64,000 nt of DNA from Peptococcaceae bacterium BRH_c8a (GTDB lineage Bacteria; Bacillota; Desulfotomaculia; Desulfotomaculales; Desulfallaceae), in contig LADP01000031.1 of the NCBI GenBank assembly GCA_000961575.1, positions 114,016-178,015 of the forward strand, read 5' to 3'. Every line of letters starts with the position of its first letter. Position 1 is the stretch's first letter. The translations under genes were made by a program, and so were the position numbers. The notes beneath the pieces are model-generated. The model did not search any database. It was not told where the DNA came from and saw nothing but the letters and a program-made list of their open reading frames with translations. This document shows, one piece after another, positions 16,651 to 26,262 of the stretch.

Positions 16651-17424
16651 TTATATATGCTTGCGCATATGGCTTAAAGCCGCCTTTTCCAGACGGGATA
16701 CTTGGGCTTGGGAGATACCAATTTCATCAGCCACTTCCATCTGGGTTTTACCTTCAAAAAATCTTAACGTCAGGATTAGTTTTTCCCGGTCGCTTAGCTT
16801 GCGCAGAGCGTCCCGGATGGCTATACCTTCCAGCCAATTGGCATCCAGGTTTTTGTCGTCCCCTATCTGATCCATCACGAAAATAGGGTCCCCGCCATCA
16901 TGGTAGATGGGTTCAAATAATGAAATGGGCTCCTGTATAGCATCCAGGGCGAATACAATATCTTCCCTGGGCATTTTTAATTCCTTGGCAATTTCGTTGA
17001 CCGAGGGCTCACGAGAGTGCTTGTTCACCAAAGTATCACGCACCTGTAACGCCTTATAAGCTACGTCACGCAAGGAGCGACTCACCCGGATGGGGTTGTT
17101 ATCCCTCAGGTAGCGTCTAATTTCACCAATAATCATTGGTACCGCATAAGTGGAAAACTTAACGTTCTGGGAGAGGTCAAAATTGTCGATGGCCTTCATG
17201 AGACCGATGCAACCCACCTGGAAGAGATCATCCACGTATTCACCACGGTTGGTGAAGCGCTGGATTACGCTGAGCACCAACCTCAGGTTGCCCTTAATAA
17301 GCCGATCACGGGCGGTGGTCTCGCCACCATGCAATGCCAGGAATAGTTCTTTCATCTGGGCGCCGGTGAGTACCGGAAGCTTGGACGTATTTACACCGCA
17401 GATCTCCACCTTGTTGACCAGCAT
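16651..17424 (-). CDS. sigG: RNA polymerase sporulation sigma factor SigG
   Basis: 257 aa. Region 2 contains GNLRLVLSVIQRF, DDLFQVGCIGLMKAIDNFD and KFSTYAVPMIIGEIRRYLRD. Region 3 contains REPSVNEIAKEL. Region 4 ends with GKTQMEVADEIGISQAQVSR. The N-terminus VNKVEICGVNTSKLPVL is the sigma-G type. SigG directs late forespore transcription. It lies directly downstream of sigE, as is standard in Firmicutes, with a gap of about 100 bp. Confidence 0.95.
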   Translation of the reverse strand: MLVNKVEICGVNTSKLPVLTGAQMKELFLALHGGETTARDRLIKGNLRLVLSVIQRFTNRGEYVDDLFQVGCIGLMKAIDNFDLSQNVKFSTYAVPMIIGEIRRYLRDNNPIRVSRSLRDVAYKALQVRDTLVNKHSREPSVNEIAKELKMPREDIVFALDAIQEPISLFEPIYHDGGDPIFVMDQIGDDKNLDANWLEGIAIRDALRKLSDREKLILTLRFFEGKTQMEVADEIGISQAQVSRLEKAALSHMRKHI

Positions 17425-17522
17425 GTGCCCCCCACCTTTTTCCCCGGTATTTGCGACACTTCAACTTCATTATTACCCCGGGTATGTTGATTTATACATC
17501 GGTTGGGAGGACACGGCGTTTA

Positions 17523-18248
17523 TTATTCCATGCGGTTGATTTCCTTTTTCAGTCGTTTGATAATCCTCTTTTCGAGTCGGGAAATGTAGGATTGGGAAAT
17601 ACCCAGCAGGTCGGCAACTTCTTTTTGGGTTTTTTCCCGGCCGCTGTTTAGGCCGAATCGAAGTTCCATGATTGTTCGCTCCCGGCCGTTAAGTTTCTGC
17701 AGGGCCAGGTATAAAAGTTTGCGGTCCACTTCTTCTTCTATGTACTTGTAGATGACGTCGTTCTCGGTGCCCAACACGTCGGAAAGGAGCAGTTCGTTGC
17801 CGTCCCAGTCTATATTCAGCGGCTCGTCGAAAGACACCTCGGTTCTAATCTTATTATTGCGCCGCAGATACATAAGAATTTCATTTTCTATACACCGGGA
17901 CGCATAAGTGGCCAGCTTAATTTTTTTAGCGGGGTCAAATGTGTTGACAGCTTTAATCAGGCCGATGGTGCCAATAGAAACCAGGTCTTCAATGCCTACC
18001 CCGGTATTCTCAAACTTACGGGCAATGTAAACCACCAGGCGCAGGTTTCTCTCGATGAGCACGCTGCGCACGGCACCGTCGCCTGATTCCAGGCGGTTCA
18101 TCAGGAATGATTCTTCGTCGGTGGTCAGCGGCGGTGGCAGAGCTTCGCTGCTGCCAACGTAGTATACTCCCGATTTTACACCCAGCCGTGACAAAATTTT
18201 TACCAGGGTCAGGCGCATGACTAGTTTAATCTTCCAAAGCTGTTTCAA
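17523..18248 (-). CDS. sigE: RNA polymerase sporulation sigma factor SigE (pro-sigma-E)
   Basis: 241 aa from the TTG at 18248, chosen because GGGGAGGGAAAC precedes it and the result matches the length of B. subtilis pro-sigma-E (239 aa). The first 27 or so residues ([16 protein letters not shown]...) form the amphipathic pro-sequence, followed by [14 protein letters not shown] where SpoIIGA cuts. Region 2 ([33 protein letters not shown]) and region 4 ([19 protein letters not shown]) are highly conserved. The open frame to 18311 adds 21 codons that run into a dispersed repeat and are not expected to be translated. Confidence 0.95.
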   Translation of the reverse strand: MKQLWKIKLVMRLTLVKILSRLGVKSGVYYVGSSEALPPPLTTDEESFLMNRLESGDGAVRSVLIERNLRLVVYIARKFENTGVGIEDLVSIGTIGLIKAVNTFDPAKKIKLATYASRCIENEILMYLRRNNKIRTEVSFDEPLNIDWDGNELLLSDVLGTENDVIYKYIEEEVDRKLLYLALQKLNGRERTIMELRFGLNSGREKTQKEVADLLGISQSYISRLEKRIIKRLKKEINRME

Positions 18249-18300
18249 AAGTTTCCCTCCCCCGGCGGGCACCGTTTTACGGCAACCCGGGTAATGTGAT

Positions 18301-18416
18301 AGGGGACACACCTCAGCTTAAGGGTCAAGCTTTGAGGTCGAGGAATGCCCCCAACTGATGATAGGTGCCACACCTCAACTTAAAGGCCAAAGCTTCGGGG
18401 TCGAGGAATGTCCCCT
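18301..18416. repeat. Two tandem copies of dispersed repeat family C
   Basis: Two diverged direct copies (about 18301-18351 and 18363-18416). Each reads roughly GGGGACACACCTCAGCTTAA, then CTTTGAGGTCGAGGAATG and CCCC. The family recurs at 27192, 29262 and 30024. They fill the gap between spoIIGA (ends 18445) and sigE (starts 18248). Confidence 0.8.
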
Positions 18417-18444
18417 ACTTACACCAACTTACTCCAACCTTGCC

Positions 18445-19371
18445 CTAACCCGTCAAACTATTGTCCAGCAAGGCCGGTGGGATTAATGCCCGACAAGGTG
18501 TTTCGCCGTCCAGGCGCTCACCGCAAAGAGCCACTACCACCCGGCCGGTGCGGTATATGTGACCGCCCTGCCTCACTTCAACTTCATCGGGACGAAACGC
18601 CACCAGCCAACCGTTTTCCCTGCCCACAGACCGGTACGGGATTAGACGGAAATGTCCGCTGGTAATTTCATCACCCAACTCCCCCAGCACTGCGGCACCC
18701 TGATCCGGGCCATATTTTTCCACAGCCTCCCTGACCTTTGGGGAGAGTATCTCCTTTAACGGTTCATATTCCGCAATCACCACCGGACTACCGGTCACCG
18801 GATCGCTTAAGCTGTTGCCGGTATCTAATAGTGCCGGAAGCCGTACTGTCTGCCCGCCAAAACTAACGGCCAGGTCTGACCTGAGCAGGGGCAGCATCAT
18901 TCTTTTCCTCATTTGGGCCGGTACAACCCGGCCCAGAGCCCAGAATATGGCCATTGAAAAAAATATGCCGTACCACAGGTAAGCATCCACCGCTTGCATA
19001 ACACCGGCCATAACTCCCTCTTCGTACCGATGCTGCAGAAAGCTGATCAATCCCTGCACAGTGCCCCCCAGCGCAAAGGTGGCCAGGTAGAAATACCCCA
19101 ACAGAACCATCGCCTTGACCGGAGGGCGAGGCAAAAAGGCGACAGTTACCATTAATATTGAAACCATGAACTTATATCCGGGTGCCAGAATACTATGCCA
19201 GGCCGGGACAAAAAGCACCAGCGAGTAAAATGCTCCCAGAGAGGCACCGCCCAGCAAACGCCAGCGGTTGTGGGAGACGCCGCCCAACCTTGCGGCCGCC
19301 CAGAGGATTATATAATTCATAACCAGGCTGCCTATGAACACCTGGTCCACGTATACCGTGTAAGTAGGCAT
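18445..19371 (-). CDS. spoIIGA: Pro-sigma-E processing protease SpoIIGA
   Basis: 308 aa from ATG 19371, preceded by AAGGAAA; 24 extra upstream codons are open but lack an RBS. The N-terminal half has about five membrane helices, starting YVDQVFIGSLVMNYIILWAA. The C-terminal half is the cytosolic aspartic-protease-like domain with the catalytic LLDTGNSLSDPVTG motif. It cleaves pro-sigma-E at the septum on signal from SpoIIR. Its product's target, sigE, follows 197 bp later, the gap being filled by repeats. A separate transcription unit from ftsZ is implied by the terminator at 19565. Confidence 0.95.
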   Translation of the reverse strand: MPTYTVYVDQVFIGSLVMNYIILWAAARLGGVSHNRWRLLGGASLGAFYSLVLFVPAWHSILAPGYKFMVSILMVTVAFLPRPPVKAMVLLGYFYLATFALGGTVQGLISFLQHRYEEGVMAGVMQAVDAYLWYGIFFSMAIFWALGRVVPAQMRKRMMLPLLRSDLAVSFGGQTVRLPALLDTGNSLSDPVTGSPVVIAEYEPLKEILSPKVREAVEKYGPDQGAAVLGELGDEITSGHFRLIPYRSVGRENGWLVAFRPDEVEVRQGGHIYRTGRVVVALCGERLDGETPCRALIPPALLDNSLTG

Positions 19372-19470
19372 GATTTTCCTTACCCGGGCGGGACAAAAGA
19401 TCCCTGTTACCATTGATATGGCCCGTACCTTGTGTTTATGCAACCAGTGTTTTAGTCTTAATTCTGGGGA

Positions 19471-19500
19471 GTGTCATCCTGAGCGTTAGCGAAGTCATAA
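19471..19500. repeat. Dispersed repeat family A, half copy
   Basis: GTGTCATCCTGAGCGTTAGC followed by GAAGT matches one arm of family A; the second arm is missing. It lies in the spoIIGA promoter region. Confidence 0.65.
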
Positions 19501-19564
19501 TAGAACTTATTTTCGTCTCTTCTCATTCTGAATTCTAACTCCTGAGTAGTTATAAAAAAGCAAT

Positions 19565-19605
19565 AAAAAAAGCCCGCGGCTTCATTATACACGCCGGGGC
19601 TGGCA
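19565..19605 (-). terminator. Terminator after ftsZ
   Basis: On the minus strand AGCCCCGGC and GCCGCGGGCT form an imperfect stem followed by seven T. It lies about 45 nt after the ftsZ stop and closes the dcw transcript before spoIIGA. Confidence 0.7.
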
Positions 19606-19649
19606 TAATTTGTTATTAACTGTCTATAAAATCCATTTTCCCTTCGACA

Positions 19650-20711
19650 CTATTTGCGACGCAGAAAAGCGGGAATATCAAGCTCGTCATTAGAGGATAC
19701 AGGTTTAATCTCTACCCCGCTATCGGTTTTTCTTGGTTTTTGGGCCCGCGACAAAATGCGCTGGTCAAAACCGGTGGCGATAACGGTAACCGTAATGTCA
19801 TCTTCCATGCGCTCATCAATAACAGCACCAAAAATAATGTTTGCCTCGGCGTCAGCAGACTGGAAGATAATATCTGCGGCCTCGTTCACCTCGAACAAAC
19901 CCAGTGAGTTGCCGCCGGTGATGTTCAGCAATACACCTCTGGCCCCCTCAATGGATGTTTCCAGCAATGGGCTGCAAATTGCTTGTTTGGCGGCTTCGGT
20001 AGCCCGGTTTTCGCCACTGGCCCGGCCAATGCCCATCAACGCGGAACCGGCTTCTTTCATAATAGTTTTGACGTCGGCGAAATCCAAGTTTATTAATCCC
20101 GGCACAGCAATCAGGTCTGAAATGCCCTGCACACCCTGTCGTAATATATCGTCGGCAATCCGAAAAGCTTCCATAATGGAGGTATTCTTTTCTACAACCT
20201 GCAAAAGCCGGTCATTGGGAATGGTGATTAGGGTGTCCACCTTCTCCTTTAGCGTCGTTATTCCCGTTTCGGCCTGCTGCGCGCGTCTTTTACCTTCAAA
20301 GGTAAAGGGCTTGGTAACCACACCCACCGTAAGCGCTCCCAGTTGTTTGGCTATTTCCGCCACCACCGGGGCCGCACCGGTTCCGGTACCCCCACCCATG
20401 CCGGCCGTGACAAAAACCATGTCTGCACCGCGAAGGATTTGCTCGATGTCTTCCCTGCTTTCTTCCGCAGCTTTTTGCCCGATATCAGGGTTGGCGCCCG
20501 CGCCCAGCCCTTTGGTCAACTTGGACCCGATTTGGATTTTGTTGTTGGCCAGGGCCATTTGAAGTGCCTGGGAGTCGGTATTGACCGAAATGAATTCCAC
20601 TCCTTTTAGGCCGGCGTTAATCATCCGGTTAACGGCGTTGTTGCCCCCGCCCCCGACTCCAATTACTTTAATATTGGCGTACTGGTCCAGATCAAGTTCA
20701 AAATCAAGCAT
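19650..20711 (-). CDS. ftsZ: Cell division GTPase FtsZ
   Basis: 353 aa from ATG 20711, which has AAGGAGGAC upstream; a longer frame to 20753 lacks one. N-terminal [18 protein letters not shown], the tubulin signature [13 protein letters not shown] and the T7 loop region are intact. The C-terminal tail ends [11 protein letters not shown], the conserved peptide that binds FtsA, SepF and ZapA-type partners. It polymerises with GTP into the Z-ring. It follows ftsA by 63 bp. Confidence 0.97.
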   Translation of the reverse strand: MLDFELDLDQYANIKVIGVGGGGNNAVNRMINAGLKGVEFISVNTDSQALQMALANNKIQIGSKLTKGLGAGANPDIGQKAAEESREDIEQILRGADMVFVTAGMGGGTGTGAAPVVAEIAKQLGALTVGVVTKPFTFEGKRRAQQAETGITTLKEKVDTLITIPNDRLLQVVEKNTSIMEAFRIADDILRQGVQGISDLIAVPGLINLDFADVKTIMKEAGSALMGIGRASGENRATEAAKQAICSPLLETSIEGARGVLLNITGGNSLGLFEVNEAADIIFQSADAEANIIFGAVIDERMEDDITVTVIATGFDQRILSRAQKPRKTDSGVEIKPVSSNDELDIPAFLRRK

Positions 20712-20774
20712 TAAAAGGTGTCCTCCTTCTCGGGGATCATTAATCATTATCAAACACTCATTTAAGAAACCCGG

Positions 20775-21977
20775 TTACTGCATCCAGTGGCGAATGCGGC
20801 CCATAATACCGCTTCCCAACCGGCCCTTCACCTCCCGGTGCGCAGGCGTTTGCCTGGCTCCCCAGTGGGCCAGCCCAACGGCATTGATATAACGGTAGGC
20901 ATCCTGTTCCGCAATGTTACCAGATACCAACTTGCTGCAACCTACCCGTACCGGCATGGCCAAATGTTCACCGGCCATTTCCGGCAGGCCGGCTAACAAC
21001 GCCCCGCCACCCGTAATTACTACGCCCCCGGGTAAAGTATTAGTTATTTTTAATTCTTGCATAAAGGTACTAATAAATTCCATAATTTCTTCCACCCGGG
21101 AATAAAGCACCCGATGTGCCAATTCGCCTGGCACAGTGCGTGCATCACCGCCTGCAACCGGTTTGATGGTAATAGTGCCTGCAATAGGATTTAACCCGTA
21201 AGTGGTTTTAATCATTTCAGCTTCTTCCAGAGTAGTATGCAGCACCAGGGCCAGGTCCGAGGTAATGTGGCCTGACCCAACTGAGAAGACCTGCATGCCA
21301 CTTATAACGCCTTGATTTATGTATGCCGCCCTGGTCATACTTGAGCCGATATCAACCAGCACAACACCCAATTCCCGCTCTACACCGTCCAGTACCGCTT
21401 CAGCGGCGGCCAACGGTCCGGTAACGCTTTGTTTGACCTTCAAACCAGCCTCGGTGAAACAACGGTACATTTTTTCCATTTTTACGCCGTCAGCGGCCAC
21501 GGCAACTGCTTCCACCTTAAGTTCCCTCCCCCGGACATGTCGGGGGAAATCTAATAGCTTACCATCAACGTAATACCAGACGTCAATCGGTTGAATAACG
21601 GAATAACCGGCCGGAAGGGTTTGATCGAAAATATTCTTGCGTAGTTCCAGTAAGTCGCGGTATTTGAGCACCTGCCTGCTTTCAAGGGCAATTTTCTTGC
21701 ACCCACGCTGAACCAGCATACCCGGGATATCCGCGCAAAGGTATACAAAGGATATGCCTATTCCGACCCTCAATTCGGCGTCCGCCACCGCCCTCTTTAC
21801 CGAGCCAACAGCGTCATCCATACTAACAATGGAGCCTTTATCAAACCCCACCGCAGGAGAGAAACCAACCCCTGCCAACTCTTGTCCGGCCCCCGCCAGG
21901 GGATTGTATACAGCCACGGCAATTCCGGACGCACCTACGTCCAGCCCCACCACCACTTCTCTGTCCGCCCCGGCCAA
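20775..21977 (-). CDS. ftsA: Cell division protein FtsA
   Basis: 400 aa, actin-fold ATPase. VVVGLDVGASGIAVAV is phosphate loop 1, VVLVDIGSSMTRAAYINQG loop 2, and VVITGGGALLAGLPEM the adenosine motif. The SHS2/1C subdomain lies around 80-160. The C-terminus GIMGRIRHWMQ is a likely membrane-targeting amphipathic helix. Start is TTG with AGGGAGGAAG upstream. It tethers FtsZ to the membrane. Confidence 0.93.
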   Translation of the reverse strand: MAGADREVVVGLDVGASGIAVAVYNPLAGAGQELAGVGFSPAVGFDKGSIVSMDDAVGSVKRAVADAELRVGIGISFVYLCADIPGMLVQRGCKKIALESRQVLKYRDLLELRKNIFDQTLPAGYSVIQPIDVWYYVDGKLLDFPRHVRGRELKVEAVAVAADGVKMEKMYRCFTEAGLKVKQSVTGPLAAAEAVLDGVERELGVVLVDIGSSMTRAAYINQGVISGMQVFSVGSGHITSDLALVLHTTLEEAEMIKTTYGLNPIAGTITIKPVAGGDARTVPGELAHRVLYSRVEEIMEFISTFMQELKITNTLPGGVVITGGGALLAGLPEMAGEHLAMPVRVGCSKLVSGNIAEQDAYRYINAVGLAHWGARQTPAHREVKGRLGSGIMGRIRHWMQ

Positions 21978-22061
21978 ACGGGCTTCCTCCCTATCTACCT
22001 AATTTGTCATTCCTTACTTAAATTTGTAAAATTCAACGCTAAACATTAATTCCCTTTTTAT

Positions 22062-22412
22062 TTATTTAATTTTGTGCTTTAAAATGTAGCGACGGATAAT
22101 GGCCAGGTTCTGGAACAAGCGAACACCAAAAGCCACCACTGCGGCCAGATACAGGTCAATACCCAACCGGTCGCCGATAAAAGTTAGGCCCGCCGCCAAC
22201 AAGGCGTTGCTGAAGAAACCGGATACGAAGATGCCGTGGTTGAACTTTTCCTCCATAGCAGCCCGTATCCCGCCGAATACTGAGTCAAGCGCCGCCAGTG
22301 CCGCCACAGACATGTATTTGGCGTAATCCTGCGGCAAAACCATTGGGATATTGAAACCAATTACAATACCGGCCCCCAGGCCAAGTACAGCCAGTAAAAT
22401 ACCCATCCACAT
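22062..22412 (-). CDS. sbp: Small basic protein Sbp (DUF1290)
   Basis: 116 aa with three to four membrane helices. Conserved DUF1290 core: YMSVAALAALDSVFGGIRA and FVSGFFSNALLAAGLTFIGD. It is found between ylxX and ftsA in Bacillus and Clostridia, as here. Function is unknown, presumably linked to division or the envelope. Confidence 0.9.
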   Translation of the reverse strand: MWMGILLAVLGLGAGIVIGFNIPMVLPQDYAKYMSVAALAALDSVFGGIRAAMEEKFNHGIFVSGFFSNALLAAGLTFIGDRLGIDLYLAAVVAFGVRLFQNLAIIRRYILKHKIK

Positions 22413-22448
22413 AACCAGGTCACCTGCTCCTTATCAAACTCATTTATG

Positions 22449-22475
22449 TAGTAGGGGCACCCCTTGCGGGTGCCC
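22449..22475. repeat. Dispersed repeat family D, copy 1
   Basis: GTAGTAGGGGCACCCCTTGC then GGGTGCCC: a short palindrome that is nearly the same as 42480-42504. It lies in the ylxX-sbp gap. Confidence 0.65.
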
Positions 22476-22554
22476 ACCCACCCATAACCCCGCATCATTT
22501 ATTACGAACGATAAACCGTCTTTTCATACTGACTGCTAAATCTCGACTTAATCC

Positions 22555-23232
22555 TTAATTCCCGGTGAAAGCCGGCACTGTTAGCTCCTGGTGTTTTTCC
22601 ACCGTTATCTCAATACCCAAATCCCGCAGGTATTCCCCTAACCCACCCGGCAGTTCCAAAGCGTTGGCCAGGGTATCAGGATCTCCAATAGCCAGTACCT
22701 GGTACGGTGGCACTACCCTTTTGGTGTTGATATTGATAAAGGGCGCAGCCAGCCTTATTTCGGTGGTGGCAACAATCCGCTGGCTATTGATGGAAATAGC
22801 CTCAGCACCTCCACCCCATAGTTCGTTAACCACTTTGAGCAGGTCTTCAGCGTATATAATGAATACCCCTGGTGACAACCGGCTCCCTTCACCCTTATCC
22901 GGGTTGTCCAGTACAACTTCCAGTCCCGGCCCGGTGACGGTGAGCAGCCCGGCGCTCATGCGCGTCTTTTCCAGTTCACTCTTTAGCGCCAAGATGGCCT
23001 CGTTTTTGCCCTGATTTACCTGTTCCAATTTATAGTTTAGGTCGCTAATTTCTTTATGCAGGGACTCTCTTTCCCGGTCAATTTGTTTTAGCTCATCCAC
23101 TACTTCCTGGGCCCGATCAGTGGAGATCCCGGCCGGTGCCCTGTTGACCACGCGGAATTGAACCGCCAACATCATGCCGAGGATTAAGGCAACCAACATA
23201 ATGGATACGTATCCGGTGGTCTTGCCGGTCAT
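22555..23232 (-). CDS. ylxX: DUF881 family protein YlxX-like
   Basis: 225 aa. One N-terminal membrane helix (VSIMLVALILGMMLAVQFR), then a coiled-coil segment (QEVVDELKQIDRERESLHKE), then the DUF881 domain with GPGLEVVLDNPDKGEG and ELWGGGAEAISINSQRIVATT. The second of two adjacent DUF881 genes, in the same position as ylxX in B. subtilis. Extracellular domain; function unknown. Confidence 0.88.
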   Translation of the reverse strand: MTGKTTGYVSIMLVALILGMMLAVQFRVVNRAPAGISTDRAQEVVDELKQIDRERESLHKEISDLNYKLEQVNQGKNEAILALKSELEKTRMSAGLLTVTGPGLEVVLDNPDKGEGSRLSPGVFIIYAEDLLKVVNELWGGGAEAISINSQRIVATTEIRLAAPFININTKRVVPPYQVLAIGDPDTLANALELPGGLGEYLRDLGIEITVEKHQELTVPAFTGN

Positions 23233-23297
23233 CGAAAAGTCTCCTCCCGCTATCTTCGCACTTCCTGTAAAACCCCGCCTGAACCAAGTCTTCTTTA

Positions 23298-23999
23298 TTA
23301 TTTCGGTTTGGCGTAATTATAAGTTAATGTGCCGGAATAAGCCGGTATTTTCACTTTATCCACCTTCTTGATGTCTACCTGGATACCCCATAGCTGTAGT
23401 GAGTCAACCACCCCGTTGATCATTTTTAGTGAGTTGGTCAGTGTGTCTGGGTCTCCCAAGGCGGAAATCACAAAAGGAGGGCTGAGACGCTGATTTTTAT
23501 TTAGTAATATGGTGGGGCCGATACAGCGCACTTCGGTGGTGGAAATAATCCGCTGGTCATTAATGGCGACGGCCCTGGCCCCGGCCGCTTTTAATTCGTT
23601 TAAGACGCTTAACACGTCTTCATCGTGCAGCACAAAGTTATTAGGGTCTTGCCCCGGAGGCAGCACGTTGGGATTGTCATTCAACGTCACCTCAACACCT
23701 GGCCCTTCTATTGTGGTCATACCGGCCAGTTGGCGCACGCGGTCCAGTTCTACCTTCATGTTAGCCAGTTCCGGGCCGGCCACTGACTGGTCCAGGCGGT
23801 CGCGCAGTTCGTATACCCTGCGCTGCAGTACCTCCCGGTTTTCGCGGGATTCTTCCAGCTCCTGGTAAAGGGCTGCGGTTCTCTCCTGGGGGGGCGCATT
23901 CCTAATAATTTCACGGGTCACCCTGAACTGCAACGCTAGAATAAGGCCCATGATTAGTCCCACCAGGAGCAATATCCAGTAAACTGATTTAAACTTCAT
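23298..23999 (-). CDS. ylxW: DUF881 family protein YlxW-like
   Basis: 233 aa with the same layout as its neighbour: membrane helix (WILLLVGLIMGLILALQFR), coiled coil (ALYQELEESRENREVLQRRV), then DUF881 with GPGVEVTLNDNPN and AAGARAVAINDQRIISTTEV. The two proteins are clear paralogues from an old tandem duplication. Located after divIB, as is ylxW. Confidence 0.88.
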   Translation of the reverse strand: MKFKSVYWILLLVGLIMGLILALQFRVTREIIRNAPPQERTAALYQELEESRENREVLQRRVYELRDRLDQSVAGPELANMKVELDRVRQLAGMTTIEGPGVEVTLNDNPNVLPPGQDPNNFVLHDEDVLSVLNELKAAGARAVAINDQRIISTTEVRCIGPTILLNKNQRLSPPFVISALGDPDTLTNSLKMINGVVDSLQLWGIQVDIKKVDKVKIPAYSGTLTYNYAKPK

Positions 24000-24052
24000 T
24001 TAAATTTCCTCCTGGCAAATCTTAACAATAGCAACTACCCTAAAATTTACTG

Positions 24053-24105
24053 TTGTCATCCTGAGCGTAAGCGAAGGATTTAGATTCTTCACTTCGTTCA
24101 TTTAG
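24053..24105. repeat. Dispersed palindromic repeat family A, copy 4 (inverted)
   Basis: TGTCATCCTGAGCGTAAGCG ... TTCTTCACTTCGTTCA, in the divIB-ylxW gap and ending a few bases from the divIB stop codon. The flanking CTACCCTAAAATTTACTG (24036-24053) is the inverted tail seen at 7866 and 12370. Confidence 0.75.
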
Positions 24106-24109
24106 ACTA

Positions 24110-24850
24110 TCACTTTTTATATTTTACCACCGGGGAACTAATGATGGAAAAATCTACGTATTCAATAGTTTGGGCGTTCTGGTTGCGCAGGTTTTCCAGC
24201 ACCTGCAGTATGTAGCTGCCTTTACTGTCCAGCTCTTCGGGCAGCCCCAGGCGGCATTCTACTCCGTCCAGAGTGTACAGGGTAACACACCCGTCACCGG
24301 CCACATGCACCTCGGACAAATCAGCACACAGTTCGGCGGGTATACTTTCCACCACCTTAAGGGCAATATCGAGCCCCTTTCCTTGCACCAGTCTTCCCGG
24401 ACTTGCCGATTCCACCGGCACGCCTGTAATAACAGGTAATCCGGTGGTGCCGGCCTTACCCTGCCGCAGATAGTACCCGCTGTGATCCAGTTCCACAAAA
24501 TTACCATCCACCACCACCAGGGCCACGGGCACTCGTTCTTGCACCGTAATTACCACAGTGCCGGGATACTTCCTGACGATATCCACATCTTTTACCAGAG
24601 GCAGTGTTTTAACCCTGTCTACACCGGTTTTTAGGTCGGCTTTAAAGATGTTCTCGTCAGTGACAATCCCGGATATCCTGGCTACTTCACTTGCGGTCAG
24701 CAGACTGTTTCCCCGTACGTCAACGTTTTTAATCAAAAAGAGCGGTGATTGCAGTAATACATAGGACGCCAGCAGAACTACAAAAACAAAAAAAAAGCTC
24801 TGCCAAAAGATAGCTTTCCTTTTTACCGGCCTGGACGAAGCTACGTCCAT
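24110..24850 (-). CDS. divIB: Cell division protein DivIB/FtsQ
   Basis: 246 aa from ATG 24850, preceded by GGGGGATAAT; 43 upstream codons are open but lack family similarity. A short basic cytosolic tail (SSRPVKRK) and one membrane helix (FFFVFVVLLASYVLLQSPL) lead into an extracellular POTRA domain (FLIKNVDVRGNSLLTASEV ... IVRKYPGTVVITVQERVPVA), then the FtsQ beta domain. It forms a complex with FtsL and DivIC in septal wall synthesis. Confidence 0.9.
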   Translation of the reverse strand: MDVASSRPVKRKAIFWQSFFFVFVVLLASYVLLQSPLFLIKNVDVRGNSLLTASEVARISGIVTDENIFKADLKTGVDRVKTLPLVKDVDIVRKYPGTVVITVQERVPVALVVVDGNFVELDHSGYYLRQGKAGTTGLPVITGVPVESASPGRLVQGKGLDIALKVVESIPAELCADLSEVHVAGDGCVTLYTLDGVECRLGLPEELDSKGSYILQVLENLRNQNAQTIEYVDFSIISSPVVKYKK

Positions 24851-24992
24851 ATTATCCCCCGCTCCCGAATTCACGCAATGAAACCTAATATCATTATAGA
24901 ACACACTGCCATACTTGTCCAAGCAAAAATCAACCCTAAAAACAGGCCTTGTCCCCCATAAAACCAAAAAAGAGTCCACATTTAATGTGTAC

Positions 24993-26246
24993 TCAACTGT
25001 TCACCCGGATTATCCGTGCCCCCAGGGCGTTATATTTATTTTCCAGCCGCTCGTAACCGCGGTCGATATGTTCCACCTGCTCCAGCACCGTGCCGTCTTC
25101 CGCCGCCAGTGCCGCCAGCACTAAAGCCGCTCCGGCCCGCAGGTCGCTGGCCTCCACTGTGGCCCCAGACAACCGGGGCATACCCTTGATTACTGCCGTC
25201 TGGCCCTCCAGTCTAATATCCGCGCCCATGCGGCGAAGTTCCATTACATGTTTGTAGCGGTTTTCAAAAACCGTTTCCGTAACTACGCTGGTATTTTCAG
25301 CAACAGTCAATAGGGCCATAAACTGGGGCTGCATGTCAGTGGGGAACCCGGGATAAGGCATTGTTTTTATATCCACCGATTTGGGCCTTTTATCCGCCAC
25401 CACCCGGACCTGGTCGTCTTTCACCTCCACGTAGACTCCGGTTTCACGTAACTTGTTGATTACCGGTTCCAAGTGTTCCGGTATGACGTCTGTTATGATG
25501 ACGTCACCGCCTGTAATGGCTGCTGCAATCATGTGGGTACCCGCCTCAATCCGGTCAGGGATTACTGTGTGGGTGGTTCCCGATAACTTATCTACCCCGG
25601 TTACCCTGATGGTGTCGGTACCGGCACCCTTGACCATCGCGCCCATGCGATTTAGAAAGTTCTGCAGGTCGATAATCTCTGGTTCCCGCGCTGCGTTGCG
25701 GATGATGGTGGTTCCCTTGGCGTATATCGATGCCATCATCAGGTTTTCCGTAGCCCCTACACTAGGCATGTCGAGGTATACTTCACTACCCTGTAGTTTT
25801 TGGGCCCGGGCGGTAATGTACCCGAATTTTTCGGTAATCTCCACCCCCAGCGCCTGTAATCCTTTCATGTGTAAGTTCATGGGTCTGGAGCCTATGTTAC
25901 AACCGCCGGGGTAACTAATTTTAGCATGTTTGAACCGACTAATTAACGGACCTAAAACCAGGTTGGATGCCCGCATTCGGCGCATTAAATCTTCGCTTAC
26001 ATCCTGACAGTTAATGCTGCTGGCGTTGATATGCATGGCGTCCTTCTCCCAGACCACGTCTGCGCCAAGGTGCACCAGTACATCACGCATTACTGCCACG
26101 TCACGCAGGCGGGGAACACCCTTAATAGTGCATTCACCGTCTAGCAGTAAACTGGCTGCCACGATGGGTAGAGTGGAATTCTTGGATCCGCTTACCCGTA
26201 CCGTGCCCTGCAGACGGTTACCGCCCACGATCATAAATCTTTGCAA
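24993..26246 (-). CDS. murA: UDP-N-acetylglucosamine 1-carboxyvinyltransferase MurA
   Basis: 417 aa, two-domain EPSP-synthase-like fold. SGSKNSTLPIVAASLL near the N-terminus binds substrate. The active-site loop is YPGGCNIGSRP with Cys at 116, the residue attacked by fosfomycin in the family. The C-terminal PYPGFPTDMQPQFMALL is also diagnostic. It commits UDP-GlcNAc to peptidoglycan synthesis. The TTG start follows GGAGGTGATCACAA, an almost full match to the anti-Shine-Dalgarno, suggesting strong translation. Confidence 0.96.
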   Translation of the reverse strand: MQRFMIVGGNRLQGTVRVSGSKNSTLPIVAASLLLDGECTIKGVPRLRDVAVMRDVLVHLGADVVWEKDAMHINASSINCQDVSEDLMRRMRASNLVLGPLISRFKHAKISYPGGCNIGSRPMNLHMKGLQALGVEITEKFGYITARAQKLQGSEVYLDMPSVGATENLMMASIYAKGTTIIRNAAREPEIIDLQNFLNRMGAMVKGAGTDTIRVTGVDKLSGTTHTVIPDRIEAGTHMIAAAITGGDVIITDVIPEHLEPVINKLRETGVYVEVKDDQVRVVADKRPKSVDIKTMPYPGFPTDMQPQFMALLTVAENTSVVTETVFENRYKHVMELRRMGADIRLEGQTAVIKGMPRLSGATVEASDLRAGAALVLAALAAEDGTVLEQVEHIDRGYERLENKYNALGARIIRVNS

Positions 26247-26262
26247 TTGTGATCACCTCCAG

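Noticed and set aside
19371..19570. Spo0A box upstream of spoIIGA
   Set aside because: Only one 6-of-7 match (AGACGAA on the minus strand) was seen and its position relative to a promoter could not be set. Expected from regulation of this gene in other species, but not supported here.
19654..20562. 302-aa open frame antisense to ftsZ
   Set aside because: It lies wholly opposite a clear ftsZ, is low in plausible domain content and lacks an RBS; a shadow of high-GC third positions.
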